From Bacteroidota bacterium (GTDB lineage: Bacteria > Bacteroidota > Bacteroidia > Bacteroidales > UBA7960), in assembly GCA_018335675.1 (NCBI GenBank), contig JAGXRQ010000097.1, forward strand, positions 1 through 53,845: DNA of 53,845 nucleotides, in the 5' to 3' direction. This document shows positions 18,621 to 27,750 of the stretch, piece after piece (within the stretch, counting starts at the first letter, position 1; every line of letters begins with the position of its first letter). Made by a program: the position numbers and the translations under genes. The notes below the pieces were generated by a model. That model did no database searches, was not told the DNA's origin, and saw nothing but the letters and a program-made list of their open reading frames with translations.

Positions 18621-21600
18621 TTAGAAGATATATCTAATACCTATCTGAGCTCTCCATGTTTGATCAATATGAATAGTTTGCTTGTATGTTTCAGTTGGCA
18701 TGCCTGTAGTTCCACTGATAGTATTTAACCTGTATTGAGGTTCATTAGTATCAACGTTTCTACCCGCATAATTCAACAATGAAGCTTGCCATACATTATC
18801 ACTAACGCCCCATTCACTATTAATCATATTGCCAAAATTCAGAATATCAAAAGTTATTTGAATTTTATGACGGTTTGGCAATTTTGTCAGCATAATATCT
18901 TGAGCAATACGCAAGTCAAAACGATGCAACCAAGGTAATAATGCACCATTACGTTCAGCAATTTGTCCGCGATTCTGACTTAAATATGGGTCTTGCTCGA
19001 TATAAGCATTAAGTATTTCCCACTGTTCTTCAGGAGTGTAAGCCACTTCACCGCCAATAACAATTGGTAGCAAGTTGATTTCGCCTTCATTATTTGGGAT
19101 GTACATTAATCTTTGCGCTCTGTCGCCAAAGTTTCCTGAATATGTATAACTAAATCTTCCCGCTTCTCCACCAATATAGAATATTGAGAAAGTGGTTGAG
19201 TTATTTGGACTAAAAGCTTGAGTATTGAATGTTAGATATGAAACAATACGATTTGGTTGATCAAATCTGCTAAATCCTAATTCAGGATCGTTACGATTTT
19301 CTGCAACTACATTCGGCCATAAAGAACCAGCCTGTGAACCACCAATTAATCCAAAATCTTTACTTACACCACGAGAGTATGCAAAGCTTGCAAAAATACC
19401 ATGATCAAAATCTTTTTGCAACTGAGCAGTTACTGACCAATAATAACCTTTATCTGTATTTCTGAGCATAATTACTTCATTAAAGTTACTATTTTCAGTA
19501 TATGATGAATAATAAGGTCTTTGGTCAACTCCTGAGAATGTTCCTGTTGGCTCAGCAAGGTTAATGTTTTGAGCTAGTGGACTGTTGTAGTCTTTTGTAT
19601 AAATACCTTCTAATGTAGCAATTACATCAAATGGCAAACGATAATCAATTGCCAAATTAGTACGCCATACTTGAGGAAATCTAAATTCAGGGTCAGTAAT
19701 ATTTATATCTCTTGATATCTGAGCCTGAAGATTAGCTCCATCGGGCTTATAGAATGATGGGTCTTCTTGGAAACCTTGATATTCTGGTCTTCCACTGGTT
19801 CCCCAGGCATTTTCTTGCCAATAATCACCATCATTATGTTCAACATATCTCCATTTATCCCAGCCTGTTAAACCTCTTGTAACTCCATTAGCAGAAACCT
19901 GATTAGAAATCCATACAAAAGGAATACGTCCGGAAAATAAACCGCTACCACCTCTAACTCTCATTGAGTTATCTCCTAAAACGTCATAATTGAAAGATAA
20001 TCTTGGAGAGTAAAGTGGCTTATATCCTGGCAATTCGCTAACATCAGGAGAAATAGTTTTGCTAGGATCGTTAGGATCTGTAAACCTTTGTTCAGGATGA
20101 TTTGCAAAAACTGAATCCAGCCTTGCATTTTTCGGTAAATCAATTGGGAAGAAAGGAACATCAATACGCAAACCTGCTGTTACAACAAAATCGCGTGTGA
20201 TTTCAATCTTATCCTGAAGATAAATTCCAAATTGACCGAATGCAGTTTCATCTAATGGTAAATCGTCTGGTCCGGCATAAGAATAACTCATTGCAAATCC
20301 ATCAGGAGTAACAGTAGGATCTCTGTCTATTACTGCTGCAACAAATGAATCATATGAGTTGAATCTGTAGAATGTATTTGCATTTGGGTTGAAAGCATTA
20401 GCAAAAGTCATATACTCAAAATTCAAACCTGCCGTAACTGTATGCATTCCTGCAAAAACAGAAAAGTTGTTAGTTATATTGAAGATTTTATTTTGAAGCA
20501 AATTACCTACTGAATAAAGCTCATTACCTAAAGTGAAATAATACAACGGAGTTCCAAGTGGCATTGGATCACCAAATTCATCAACATCACCTGGTTTTGC
20601 ACCATCCCATTCTAAAACTTCAATAAATGGGAATACCTGATTGTTAGGAACACTACGCTTTGGATCTTCAACAAAGGTGTAACCAATATTTAAGTTGTTT
20701 GCGTATTTTGTTCCGAACACAGAGCTTACCTCACCAACTAAAGAGTTTACATTATTGTCAACAGAGTAATTGGCATTTCTAAAAGTAAGTGCCTCAATAC
20801 CGGTTCTATTAGTATTGCCATGCCTGGTTACATTTCTTGTACTGTTAGGTGATAACTGCCAATCTTTGAATGCTTCAAAGCGGTTATATCTTAGAGAAGC
20901 TCTATTGTTGCGATTAATATTATAATCTAATCTAAAATTCAATCTTAAGGCTTCATTTGCAAATGGATAATTTTCATAATCGCCGGTTTCATAACCATAG
21001 ATACTCATCATTTGCTCTCTAACAAAATCCATCCTATCAGCTGGAACTCTGGAAACAGTTTGTCCATCAGGAGGTAAGCCTGGTCTTGAAGCCAATCGGC
21101 TATCACCTGTTATAGAAGACTCTTCCTGTTCAATGCTAAAGAAAAAGAATAGCTTATCCCTTAGGATTGGTCCACTAATACTTGCACCTCTAATTGAAGT
21201 TAGAGCATCATCAACAGTGAATCTAGTATCCCCAATTTTTTGTCCCATTAATTGTTCATTCCTATAATAATAGTAAATAGAACCTAGCAGCTGATTTGAA
21301 CCACTTTTTGTAATAGCATTAACATTTGCTCCTGTAAAACCACCCTGACGAACATCAAATGGAGCAATGTTTATTTGAATCTCTTCAATTGCTTCCATAC
21401 TAATCGGGTTTGAACCGGCAAACTGTCCACCAAGTCCGAAGTTGCTATTATAAATGTTGCCGTCAACAGTATAGTTATTAAATCTGTTGTCTCGACCTGC
21501 AAAGCTAGACTGATTGCTTAATGGACTTAACCTTGTGTAGTCTTCAATAGTTCTTGAAATTGTTGGCATCTGCTTGATTGTCTCACTATTAACATTCGTT

Positions 21601-22031
21601 GCAGCACCTGTGCGACTGGAGTTCATTACAGGGTCTTGTCTTCCAGTAATTACAACTTCTTGAAGTACTTCTCCTTCATTTATTAAAATAAACAAAAGAT
21701 TTCGGGTTTCACCTAGGGATAACCTGAGATTTGTAACTTCATCAGGCTCTAGACCTACGTGAGTTACCGTAACAGTGTATGGCCCCCCTGTTCTAACATT
21801 CGGAATGTTAAAACGGCCATCGTTGGTTGTAACGGTACCATATCTGGTGCCGGATGGCTCGTGCACTGCCACTACGTTGGCATTTGGAACCGGATCGTTC
21901 AACATCGTAAGCACCATACCTTCAATTGCTGAAGTTGTAACACCTTGCGACATTGTCTTTACCGGAATCCCCGTAAGCATTATAATGCATCCGAGAATTA
22001 ATGTCAATTGTAAAATTCTTTTCATACTCAT
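18621..22031 (-). CDS. TonB-dependent receptor, Oar-like, with carboxypeptidase-regulatory domain
   Basis: Large outer-membrane receptor of 1136 residues, exported by a signal peptide (about 1-29). A carboxypeptidase-regulatory-like domain (about 33-115) precedes a plug domain (QEVVITGRQDPVM, then the NNYTVDGNIYN region) and a long barrel ending in an aromatic residue (RYIF), the usual signal for outer-membrane insertion. The length and the absence of a SusD partner place it with Oar-type receptors rather than SusC proteins. A second in-frame Met at residue 3 could be the start. It is transcribed alone and ends at a strong terminator. The substrate cannot be told from sequence. Confidence 0.9.
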   Translation of the reverse strand: MSMKRILQLTLILGCIIMLTGIPVKTMSQGVTTSAIEGMVLTMLNDPVPNANVVAVHEPSGTRYGTVTTNDGRFNIPNVRTGGPYTVTVTHVGLEPDEVTNLRLSLGETRNLLFILINEGEVLQEVVITGRQDPVMNSSRTGAATNVNSETIKQMPTISRTIEDYTRLSPLSNQSSFAGRDNRFNNYTVDGNIYNSNFGLGGQFAGSNPISMEAIEEIQINIAPFDVRQGGFTGANVNAITKSGSNQLLGSIYYYYRNEQLMGQKIGDTRFTVDDALTSIRGASISGPILRDKLFFFFSIEQEESSITGDSRLASRPGLPPDGQTVSRVPADRMDFVREQMMSIYGYETGDYENYPFANEALRLNFRLDYNINRNNRASLRYNRFEAFKDWQLSPNSTRNVTRHGNTNRTGIEALTFRNANYSVDNNVNSLVGEVSSVFGTKYANNLNIGYTFVEDPKRSVPNNQVFPFIEVLEWDGAKPGDVDEFGDPMPLGTPLYYFTLGNELYSVGNLLQNKIFNITNNFSVFAGMHTVTAGLNFEYMTFANAFNPNANTFYRFNSYDSFVAAVIDRDPTVTPDGFAMSYSYAGPDDLPLDETAFGQFGIYLQDKIEITRDFVVTAGLRIDVPFFPIDLPKNARLDSVFANHPEQRFTDPNDPSKTISPDVSELPGYKPLYSPRLSFNYDVLGDNSMRVRGGSGLFSGRIPFVWISNQVSANGVTRGLTGWDKWRYVEHNDGDYWQENAWGTSGRPEYQGFQEDPSFYKPDGANLQAQISRDINITDPEFRFPQVWRTNLAIDYRLPFDVIATLEGIYTKDYNSPLAQNINLAEPTGTFSGVDQRPYYSSYTENSNFNEVIMLRNTDKGYYWSVTAQLQKDFDHGIFASFAYSRGVSKDFGLIGGSQAGSLWPNVVAENRNDPELGFSRFDQPNRIVSYLTFNTQAFSPNNSTTFSIFYIGGEAGRFSYTYSGNFGDRAQRLMYIPNNEGEINLLPIVIGGEVAYTPEEQWEILNAYIEQDPYLSQNRGQIAERNGALLPWLHRFDLRIAQDIMLTKLPNRHKIQITFDILNFGNMINSEWGVSDNVWQASLLNYAGRNVDTNEPQYRLNTISGTTGMPTETYKQTIHIDQTWRAQIGIRYIF

Positions 22032-22341
22032 TGTTTTAGTTAGACATTTATTTAATTAACAAACTATGATTAAATCAATATCATAATTCTGTTTTTTTAT
22101 CATTTCGTAGTCAAAAAAATATATTTCAACTATTGTTTTATTTTACAAACTGAAACTCGCTAATATGCCAATTTACTAATATAAAGCATCATAAATATAA
22201 GAGATAAAATAATGTTATTTACAAGGGTAGTCTTTTTTTATTAACAAATTAAAAAAAAATGTTAATACCATATGGTATTAACATTTCGATACTATTGATA
22301 TTATTGATTTATGTCAGCATTACAAAAAGAATAAGAAATCA
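22032..22341. other. Intergenic region upstream of the TonB receptor
   Basis: A 310-bp AT-rich spacer between two minus-strand genes. It contains the palindromic terminator at 22257-22286. The side near the receptor should hold its promoter, but no TAnnTTTG match with a good partner was found. Confidence 0.5.
22257..22286 (-). terminator. 30-bp perfect palindrome, terminator of the hcp gene set
   Basis: The 30 bases are a perfect palindrome (half-site AAATGTTAATACCAT). On the minus strand the hairpin is followed at once by a run of T, as expected of an intrinsic terminator for the DUF1858/DUF2249 gene ending at 22342. The stem is AT-rich. An operator role for the palindrome is the alternative. 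Confidence 0.7.
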
Positions 22342-22860
22342 TTAAATTTTGTAGAAGTAAATTATATAACTATTCTCAGATTCTTTTAATACCCAATGTT
22401 TGTATAGGAGGCTTGACGCTTTATCAATTAATGGAGCAGGAAGAAATGGTGCTTCAAGCATGTATATGCTGTTATCAGGAAGAGCCTTAATTTCAGCAAT
22501 TACCATGTTTACAGGATGTTCACCTCTGTCAAGCAATTCTTTAGCATTTAACTTCCCCTTAATTAGTTTTTCGTCAAACCAATCTGGCTTTTCAGTAATG
22601 TAATTATGCTCAGCGCTTTGGGCGAATAAGTCCTGACCAACTTCCTTGCGCAAATGATTTACAAGTTCTTCTACTTTAACATTTGCTATAGCTGCCGCCT
22701 GCTGCAGCGTAGCAACTTTAGCTACTGTTTTGCGAAGTATCGGATTGTTTAAATTTTTAAAAACCGGTACATAATTTATTAGTACTTCCTCAAGCTGAGG
22801 ATAGTCTTCAATTACTTGTAATACCTTGCTTTTGGGCGTTATAATTGATTTTTGTTCCAT
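22342..22860 (-). CDS. DUF1858 and DUF2249 domain protein
   Basis: Cytosolic protein of 172 residues, last gene of the hcp set. An N-terminal DUF1858 domain (about 8-70: KVLQVIEDYPQLEEVLINY, ending before VEELVNHL) is followed by a C-terminal DUF2249 domain (about 105-172), which has a SirA-like alpha/beta fold. Proteins with these domains recur beside hcp, hemerythrin and denitrification genes and are thought to belong to nitrogen-oxide stress regulons; no biochemical role is established. It starts 11 bp after the DUF438 gene and is surely co-transcribed with it. Confidence 0.85.
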   Translation of the reverse strand: MEQKSIITPKSKVLQVIEDYPQLEEVLINYVPVFKNLNNPILRKTVAKVATLQQAAAIANVKVEELVNHLRKEVGQDLFAQSAEHNYITEKPDWFDEKLIKGKLNAKELLDRGEHPVNMVIAEIKALPDNSIYMLEAPFLPAPLIDKASSLLYKHWVLKESENSYIIYFYKI

Positions 22861-22871
22861 TTTTTCGTTTT

Positions 22872-24101
22872 TTAAGTGTAAGATAATATCCTTTGCTCTC
22901 CTTCAAGATCCCGATATTTTTTCACATCATGAGACACTTCTAAAACTCCAAGATATTCTCCATTTTGATCTCGAAGTGCAAAATATTCTATATGCACAAA
23001 TTTATCACCCATCTTAATCCAGAATGGTGCTCTGCTTTGTCTGCCGCTTTTAAAATCATCAATTATTTTATCTACAATGTGAGCGCTAGCCGGAGGGTGG
23101 CAATGTCTTACATCTCTGTTCAAAATTGCGCGGTTTCTCTGGAAAACCCTCTCAGCACTCTGGGAAAAATATTTAACCTTGTCGTTTTTATCAACAAATG
23201 TCATGTCAATAGGCAAGCTATTAAGAATTGCCAATAATTCTTCTATTTTAAAACTACCGGTAGGAAGTTGGATGTTTCCTGAAATAGTCTGCATTTGCTC
23301 CAGCTCTGATTTTTCACTACCCTCAGGCGACCATATTACAGGCGGGTCATACAAGCAAAATCCGAATTCTAGTGATTGCTGACTAATTTGTGTCCATTCA
23401 CGTTCATTCAGTTTTTCAAGAGACATAGGCAATAATATTTCTTCTTCTTTTATAACCATTTCATCTACAGCTATTAATGCCGGTTTTATAATCATATCTG
23501 CCGCAGCAAGAAATTCATCTTTTTTAATATCTTTAGTTTGAACGATTTCGATACTGCCTTTTAATTGCTCACGTATTTCATCATGTTTCCCCCACATAAC
23601 TTTCGGAGGACCAGTGATTTCATGTTTTTCTAAAAAAGGAAATAAAAGATATTCCTTTCTTAAATAGTGCTTGTCAACATCATATAAGCTGTTTAATATA
23701 GAATGTAGTTGTAAAACTAGTGAAGGTAGTTTTGAGTCATCTGAAGCTGCAATTTGTTTTATAATACCAAAGGCCATTGCTGTTGTTTTTTTAAGCTCCA
23801 AATTTTCCATACGCATAATGTCAACCGGATGTCCGGGAGGCACGGCTACAACATTTGATAAATCAACATTTCCCTTTAAAACTGCTGAGTGTGCATCGCA
23901 AAGTCTTAAAACTTCTTCCTCAGGCAAGCCCTCTCTTATTAGCTCCTGTTCAACCTCAACAACTTCTCCGTAAGGTATGCTGCTAAGGGTTTCCAGTAGA
24001 TCTTTGCGCACTGATTCTTCTGATTCACCTTTGTGTAATCTTAGAATAAGCTCCTTTAACCTGGCTTTTCTTTCAGCTGAATTATTAATTAGTTCGCTCA
24101 T
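22872..24101 (-). CDS. DUF438, hemerythrin and PAS domain protein
   Basis: Cytosolic protein of 409 residues. DUF438 domain (about 12-80), a hemerythrin HHE-type four-helix domain (about 95-235, with His and Glu residues in LHSILNSLYDVDKHY, FPFLEKHEI and MWGKHDEIREQL), and a PAS domain (about 280-400) that includes a histidine-rich loop (RDVRHCHPPASAH). The hemerythrin part could bind a di-iron centre sensing O2 or NO, and the PAS may bind a ligand or haem. It sits 11 bp upstream of the DUF1858/DUF2249 gene and downstream of hcp, so I infer a role in handling or sensing nitrogen oxides. No output domain is visible. Confidence 0.88.
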   Translation of the reverse strand: MSELINNSAERKARLKELILRLHKGESEESVRKDLLETLSSIPYGEVVEVEQELIREGLPEEEVLRLCDAHSAVLKGNVDLSNVVAVPPGHPVDIMRMENLELKKTTAMAFGIIKQIAASDDSKLPSLVLQLHSILNSLYDVDKHYLRKEYLLFPFLEKHEITGPPKVMWGKHDEIREQLKGSIEIVQTKDIKKDEFLAAADMIIKPALIAVDEMVIKEEEILLPMSLEKLNEREWTQISQQSLEFGFCLYDPPVIWSPEGSEKSELEQMQTISGNIQLPTGSFKIEELLAILNSLPIDMTFVDKNDKVKYFSQSAERVFQRNRAILNRDVRHCHPPASAHIVDKIIDDFKSGRQSRAPFWIKMGDKFVHIEYFALRDQNGEYLGVLEVSHDVKKYRDLEGEQRILSYT

Positions 24102-24201
24102 AATTTTGATTTTTAGGGTTAATATAATTGATTTATAGAGTCAAGATTTTTACCATATAAGGCATATAAGGTCATATTAGGAATTAGCATGGCACAACTT
24201 C

Positions 24202-24243
24202 TACAGTTTATAGTTCACAGTTTGCAGTTCACAGTCTTCAGTC
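24202..24243. repeat. Tandem heptamer array, NNCAGTT
   Basis: Six 7-bp units: TACAGTT, TATAGTT, CACAGTT, TGCAGTT, CACAGTC, TTCAGTC. The core is CAGT with two variable leading bases. The array lies in the 170-bp gap between the cupin and DUF438 genes. Confidence 0.8.
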
Positions 24244-24250
24244 AATCACC

Positions 24251-24271
24251 CCAAAACCCAAAACCCAAAAC
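24251..24271. repeat. Tandem heptamer array, CCAAAAC
   Basis: Three perfect 7-bp units that end exactly at the cupin stop codon (24272-24274), seven bases after the CAGTT array. Together the two arrays fill most of the gap. Confidence 0.85.
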
Positions 24272-24598
24272 CTACTGCCCCTTAACCATTGTCAACAACA
24301 TTTTAAACCTCTCAACAGCATTTACTGCATGCGGTATATTAGCCGGCATTATAATAGTTTCACCCTCGGTGAGTATATAAGGTTTCTTATCAATTAATAT
24401 TTCAACCTGTCCTTCCATTACTTGAACCATCGCATCGAAAGGAGCTGAATGTTCGCTTAATTTCTGACCTTTATCAAATGCAAAAAGGCTTATATTTCCT
24501 GTAGATTTTTCCAATACTCTCTTGCTTACTACGCTATTGGATGCGTATTCAATATCATTTTTAAAATTGATAATTGAACTGTGATTAAAATTACTCAT
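24272..24598 (-). CDS. Small cupin-domain protein
   Basis: Single-domain cupin of 108 residues with the conserved beta-barrel motifs: the metal-site region around SEHSAPFDAMVQVMEGQVE (motif 1) and MPANIPHAVNA (motif 2), where His residues would bind a metal. Small cupins of this type often sit beside hcp in anaerobes, as here, where it lies 40 bp after the BFD ferredoxin gene. The function is unknown. The gap to the next gene downstream is filled with heptamer repeats, so it may be the end of one transcript or simply an interrupted operon. Confidence 0.85.
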   Translation of the reverse strand: MSNFNHSSIINFKNDIEYASNSVVSKRVLEKSTGNISLFAFDKGQKLSEHSAPFDAMVQVMEGQVEILIDKKPYILTEGETIIMPANIPHAVNAVERFKMLLTMVKGQ

Positions 24599-24638
24599 TT
24601 TTGTAAAAATATTTAGTTAAAATTGAATTGTTTTTGTT

Positions 24639-24830
24639 TTATAGTTTAACACTGCCATTTATCTTTTCCAGAATTTTATAAATATCATCAACACAACCTC
24701 CGCAAACAGTTCCGGCCTCTGTTTCGTTCTGAACCTCTTCGATAGTTTGCAGATTCTTTTCTTTTATTGCGCTTTCAATTGTACTCTGTTTAATCTCTAA
24801 ACAAGTACAGATTATTGGATCTTTTTCCAT
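24639..24830 (-). CDS. BFD-like [2Fe-2S] ferredoxin
   Basis: Small iron-sulfur protein of 63 residues with the bacterioferritin-associated ferredoxin fold. Cluster ligands Cys8, Cys10 (ICTC) and Cys43, Cys46 (CGGC) are all present. ATG 24830 is chosen as the start because the residues upstream of it in the open frame would be encoded by a palindromic repeat. It probably passes electrons to the hybrid cluster protein encoded just upstream or works as a redox accessory. That role is inferred from position. Confidence 0.85.
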   Translation of the reverse strand: MEKDPIICTCLEIKQSTIESAIKEKNLQTIEEVQNETEAGTVCGGCVDDIYKILEKINGSVKL

Positions 24831-24860
24831 GGGGTTTATTTTTTTATTTATTTTAATTAG

Positions 24861-24887
24861 TTGGTACAAGGCAATGCCTTGTACCAA
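24861..24887. repeat. 27-bp palindromic REP-like unit
   Basis: Two perfect 13-bp arms (TTGGTACAAGGCA and its complement) around one central base, between hcp and the BFD gene. A partial related copy (TTGTCCCAAC) follows at 24891-24900. On the hcp strand the hairpin is followed by A/T-rich sequence without a real T run, so it looks more like a REP-type repeat or RNA-processing hairpin than a terminator. Confidence 0.85.
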
Positions 24888-24910
24888 CCCTTGTCCCAAC
24901 TGTATAAAAA

Positions 24911-26569
24911 TTAATTCAAAAATATTTTCATATCCTCATCTACCGTTGTAATTCCTGCTATTCCGAAATTATTTACCAAAACGTTAGCTACGTTTGGTGA
25001 TAAGAATGCAGGTAGGGTAGGTCCTAAATGAATATTTTTCACACCTAAGTAAAGAAGAGCTAGTAATACAATCACAGCTTTCTGCTCATACCAGGCAATG
25101 TTGTATGCAATTGGCAATTCATTAATATCATTTAGTTCGAAAACTTCTTTAAGCTTAAGAGCAATTACTGCTAAAGAATAGCTATCGTTACATTGGCCAG
25201 CATCAAGTACCCTTGGAATGCCGTTAATATCTCCAAGTGGAAGTTTGTTATATCTATATTTTGCACAACCGGCAGTAAGGATAACAGTATCTTTTGGAAG
25301 CTTTTCAGCAAATTCAGTATAATAATCGCGATCTTTCATTCTTCCGTCGCATCCAGCCATTACAAAGAATTTTCTGATTGCACCGGTTTTTACTGCTTCA
25401 ACAATCTTGTCGGCAAGTTGTATAACTTGATTGTGAGCAAACCCACCAATAATTTCGCCTTTTTCAATTTCAGTTGGAGAAGCACATTTTTTTGCATGTT
25501 CTATAATTTCAGAAAAATCTTTTTTGCCTCCTTCTGTTCTATTTGGAATATGAATAGCACCTTCAAGTCCTGATGATCCGGTTGTGTATATTCTGTCTTT
25601 ATAACTTGCGTTTTTCATTGGTGGCACAATACAATTCGTAGTAAATAGAATTGGACCGTTAAACGATTCAAATTCTTCTTTTTGCTTCCACCATGCATTT
25701 CCATAGTTACCTACGAAATGATTGTATTTTTTGAAAGCAGGGTAGTAGTTTGCCGGAAGCATCTCACTGTGTGTATAAACATCAACACCTGTGTCTTTTG
25801 TTTGTTCGAGCAAATCTTCCATATCACGCAAATCATGACCACTTATCAATATAGCAGGGTTATTTCTTACTCCTATATTTACTTTTGTAATTTCCGGGTT
25901 ACCATAAGCCGATGTGTTAGCTTTGTCGAGAAGTGCCATTACTTCAACACCGTATTTTCCACATTCTAAAACTAATCCGGTAAGCTCATCAACCGATAAA
26001 TTATCGTTAGTTGTAGCTTCCAATCCTTTTTGCATAAATGCAAAAATTTCATTTTTCTTCTCCCCAAGGTTTAGTGCATGCTCAGCATAAGCTGCAATAC
26101 CTTTAATGCCGTATGTCAACAATTCGCGAAGTGATCTGATGTCTTCATTTTTGTTTAGTTGGAGAATTCCAACTTCCATAGCTTTTTTCTCATATTCAGA
26201 TTGTGAACTCGCATTCCATGTTGCAGATTCATGTAAGGTTTTTTTGTCAAACTTAATTCCTTTATTATCAAGAATTTGCAAAAGTTTAGTGCGAATAATA
26301 AATCCTTCATCAAGTTTTTCAACAAATCTTTGTTTGTCGAAATTCGCATTAGTTATGGTCATAAACAAACCATCCATAATTAATTTATTGGTAGAGTCAT
26401 CTTCTAAACCATTTTCTCTGGCTATGTTAGCATAAATTGATAACCCTTTCATAAAATACATTAAAGAATCCTGGATTCCGGCAACTTCCGGGGTTTTTCC
26501 ACATACTCCTTTAATTGTACATCCTGTGCCTTTAGCGGCTTCCTGACATTGAAAACAAAACATGCTCAT
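24911..26569 (-). CDS. hcp: Hybrid cluster protein (hydroxylamine reductase)
   Basis: Hcp, 552 residues, full length. Cytosolic enzyme with a proximal [4Fe-4S] cluster and a hybrid Fe-S-O cluster; it reduces hydroxylamine in vitro and acts on nitric oxide in cells. The N-terminal ligands are Cys5, Cys8, Cys17 and Cys23 (FCFQC, then GC, then GVC). Hybrid-cluster regions are seen in [32 protein letters not shown] and [13 protein letters not shown]. It follows the ferredoxin gene with a repeat-filled gap of 270 bp and precedes the BFD ferredoxin. The Rrf2 regulator at the head of the set is the likely controller. Confidence 0.97.
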   Translation of the reverse strand: MSMFCFQCQEAAKGTGCTIKGVCGKTPEVAGIQDSLMYFMKGLSIYANIARENGLEDDSTNKLIMDGLFMTITNANFDKQRFVEKLDEGFIIRTKLLQILDNKGIKFDKKTLHESATWNASSQSEYEKKAMEVGILQLNKNEDIRSLRELLTYGIKGIAAYAEHALNLGEKKNEIFAFMQKGLEATTNDNLSVDELTGLVLECGKYGVEVMALLDKANTSAYGNPEITKVNIGVRNNPAILISGHDLRDMEDLLEQTKDTGVDVYTHSEMLPANYYPAFKKYNHFVGNYGNAWWKQKEEFESFNGPILFTTNCIVPPMKNASYKDRIYTTGSSGLEGAIHIPNRTEGGKKDFSEIIEHAKKCASPTEIEKGEIIGGFAHNQVIQLADKIVEAVKTGAIRKFFVMAGCDGRMKDRDYYTEFAEKLPKDTVILTAGCAKYRYNKLPLGDINGIPRVLDAGQCNDSYSLAVIALKLKEVFELNDINELPIAYNIAWYEQKAVIVLLALLYLGVKNIHLGPTLPAFLSPNVANVLVNNFGIAGITTVDEDMKIFLN

Positions 26570-26649
26570 TTTTTTAAAATTTTAATGTTAGTAATTATTA
26601 TTTATTTACACCCAAACTAATCCATCCAATTCACTAATTTTTTTTAGTT

Positions 26650-26839
26650 ACACAGTGTTGCTCAGTGTTTTCACAGTGTTTCACAGTGTATTTTTCTCTG
26701 TGAACCTCTGTGCTCTCCGTGTCTCCGTGTGAATAAAACGATTATCAATCCTTATAATCTATTCAATCTGTAAAATCTTCTAAACCACGGGATATCTCGC
26801 TAACGCTCGATATTACGTGATTTTCAATCTGTAAACTCC
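26650..26839. repeat. Repeat-dense spacer upstream of hcp
   Basis: Three kinds of repeat fill this spacer. First, four degenerate copies of CACAGTGTT with 10-11 bp spacing (about 26650-26690) and two CTCTGTG plus two CTCCGTGT units (26696-26730). Second, a hairpin-like unit at 26786-26819 with outer arms CACG/CGTG and inner ATATC/GATAT. Third, direct copies of CAATCTGTAAA at 26764-26774 and 26825-26835 flanking that hairpin. The last copy ends four bases before the ferredoxin stop codon at 26840. Confidence 0.7.
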
Positions 26840-27721
26840 TTACACCCATTCTTCACTTCTAATATTTCCATCTAATCCTACAATTATGGCTTTAACAGGA
26901 ATTTTTCTTTTTGCATTTTCTATTGCCATTTTTGCCATTTGCAGAATTCCTGAGCAACATGGTACTTCCATCATCATTACTGTAAATGTATTTGCATTGG
27001 CCAAATCTATCATAGCAGTTAGCTTATCAACATAAACATCTTTTCCGGTATCAAGTTTTGGGCAAGCAATAGCTAGTCCTTTTCCCTTTAAATACTTATT
27101 GTGAAAGTTCCCCATAGAGAAAGCAACACAATCTGCTGCTAACAAAATGTCAGCATTCTGGAAATACGGTGCCTGAGGGTTTACCAAATGCAGCTGTACA
27201 GGCCATTGACGAAGCTCAGAAGGTGAATCAGATGAAGCATGTGAAGAAGTATTAACTTCAGGATTTTGATTAAAAATCATTTTTGATCCGGGGCATCCAC
27301 CGCCTCCATGATTATGACTATGGGAGTGTTTTTCCATTTTTTCTTCCTTTTTATTGTTTTTTAGTTTTGATAAGTCAACTTTTAAATTGTTTTCTTTTAT
27401 ATAATTAATGCCTTGTTTCACAAATTCCATTTGATCATGGTCTATTAAATGGTTAAGATGTGCCAGAATTGTCTGTTCTCCTTTTGGTGAAATTCTTTCC
27501 ATTACTTTAATTTCATCATAAGGTTCTGCTTCTCTTTCTTCCAAAGTGATTGCACCTACCGGACATTCACCTATGCAAGCGCCCAGTCCGTCGCAAAATA
27601 AATCACTTATCATTCTGGCTTTTCCATCAATCAATTGGAGTGCACCTTCATGGCAGCCTTCTATACAAAGACCGCAACCGTTGCACAAATCTTCATCTAT
27701 TTTAATTATTGTTCTTTTCAT
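26840..27721 (-). CDS. 4Fe-4S ferredoxin-domain protein of the hcp set
   Basis: Cytosolic iron-sulfur protein, 293 residues. The first cluster motif is complete (Cys13, Cys16, Cys19, Cys23). The second is the variant CDGLGACIGECP (Cys43, Cys49, Cys53), which lacks one standard Cys. A middle segment is His- and Gly-rich (HSHSHNHGGGGCPGSK), perhaps a metal-binding loop. The C-terminal part (about 170-293) carries further cysteines (AADCVAF, ACPKLD, EVPCCSG) and resembles domains found with this ferredoxin type in anaerobes. It starts 29 bp after the Rrf2 gene, so the two are co-transcribed, and it may deliver electrons to Hcp. Confidence 0.88.
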   Translation of the reverse strand: MKRTIIKIDEDLCNGCGLCIEGCHEGALQLIDGKARMISDLFCDGLGACIGECPVGAITLEEREAEPYDEIKVMERISPKGEQTILAHLNHLIDHDQMEFVKQGINYIKENNLKVDLSKLKNNKKEEKMEKHSHSHNHGGGGCPGSKMIFNQNPEVNTSSHASSDSPSELRQWPVQLHLVNPQAPYFQNADILLAADCVAFSMGNFHNKYLKGKGLAIACPKLDTGKDVYVDKLTAMIDLANANTFTVMMMEVPCCSGILQMAKMAIENAKRKIPVKAIIVGLDGNIRSEEWV

Positions 27722-27750
27722 TGTTTGTAGGGTTTATATGTTCAATTCTT

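Noticed and set aside
24861-24887. Terminator of hcp
   Set aside because: The hairpin is perfect but lacks a T run on the hcp strand, and the next gene of the set begins about 30 bp later.
24831-24899. Upstream extension of the BFD ferredoxin gene
   Set aside because: The extra residues are encoded by the palindromic repeat and its flank; the family begins at ATG 24830.
25193-26435. Several long plus-strand frames over hcp
   Set aside because: They are antisense shadows of a fully conserved hcp gene, with no plausible start or domain.
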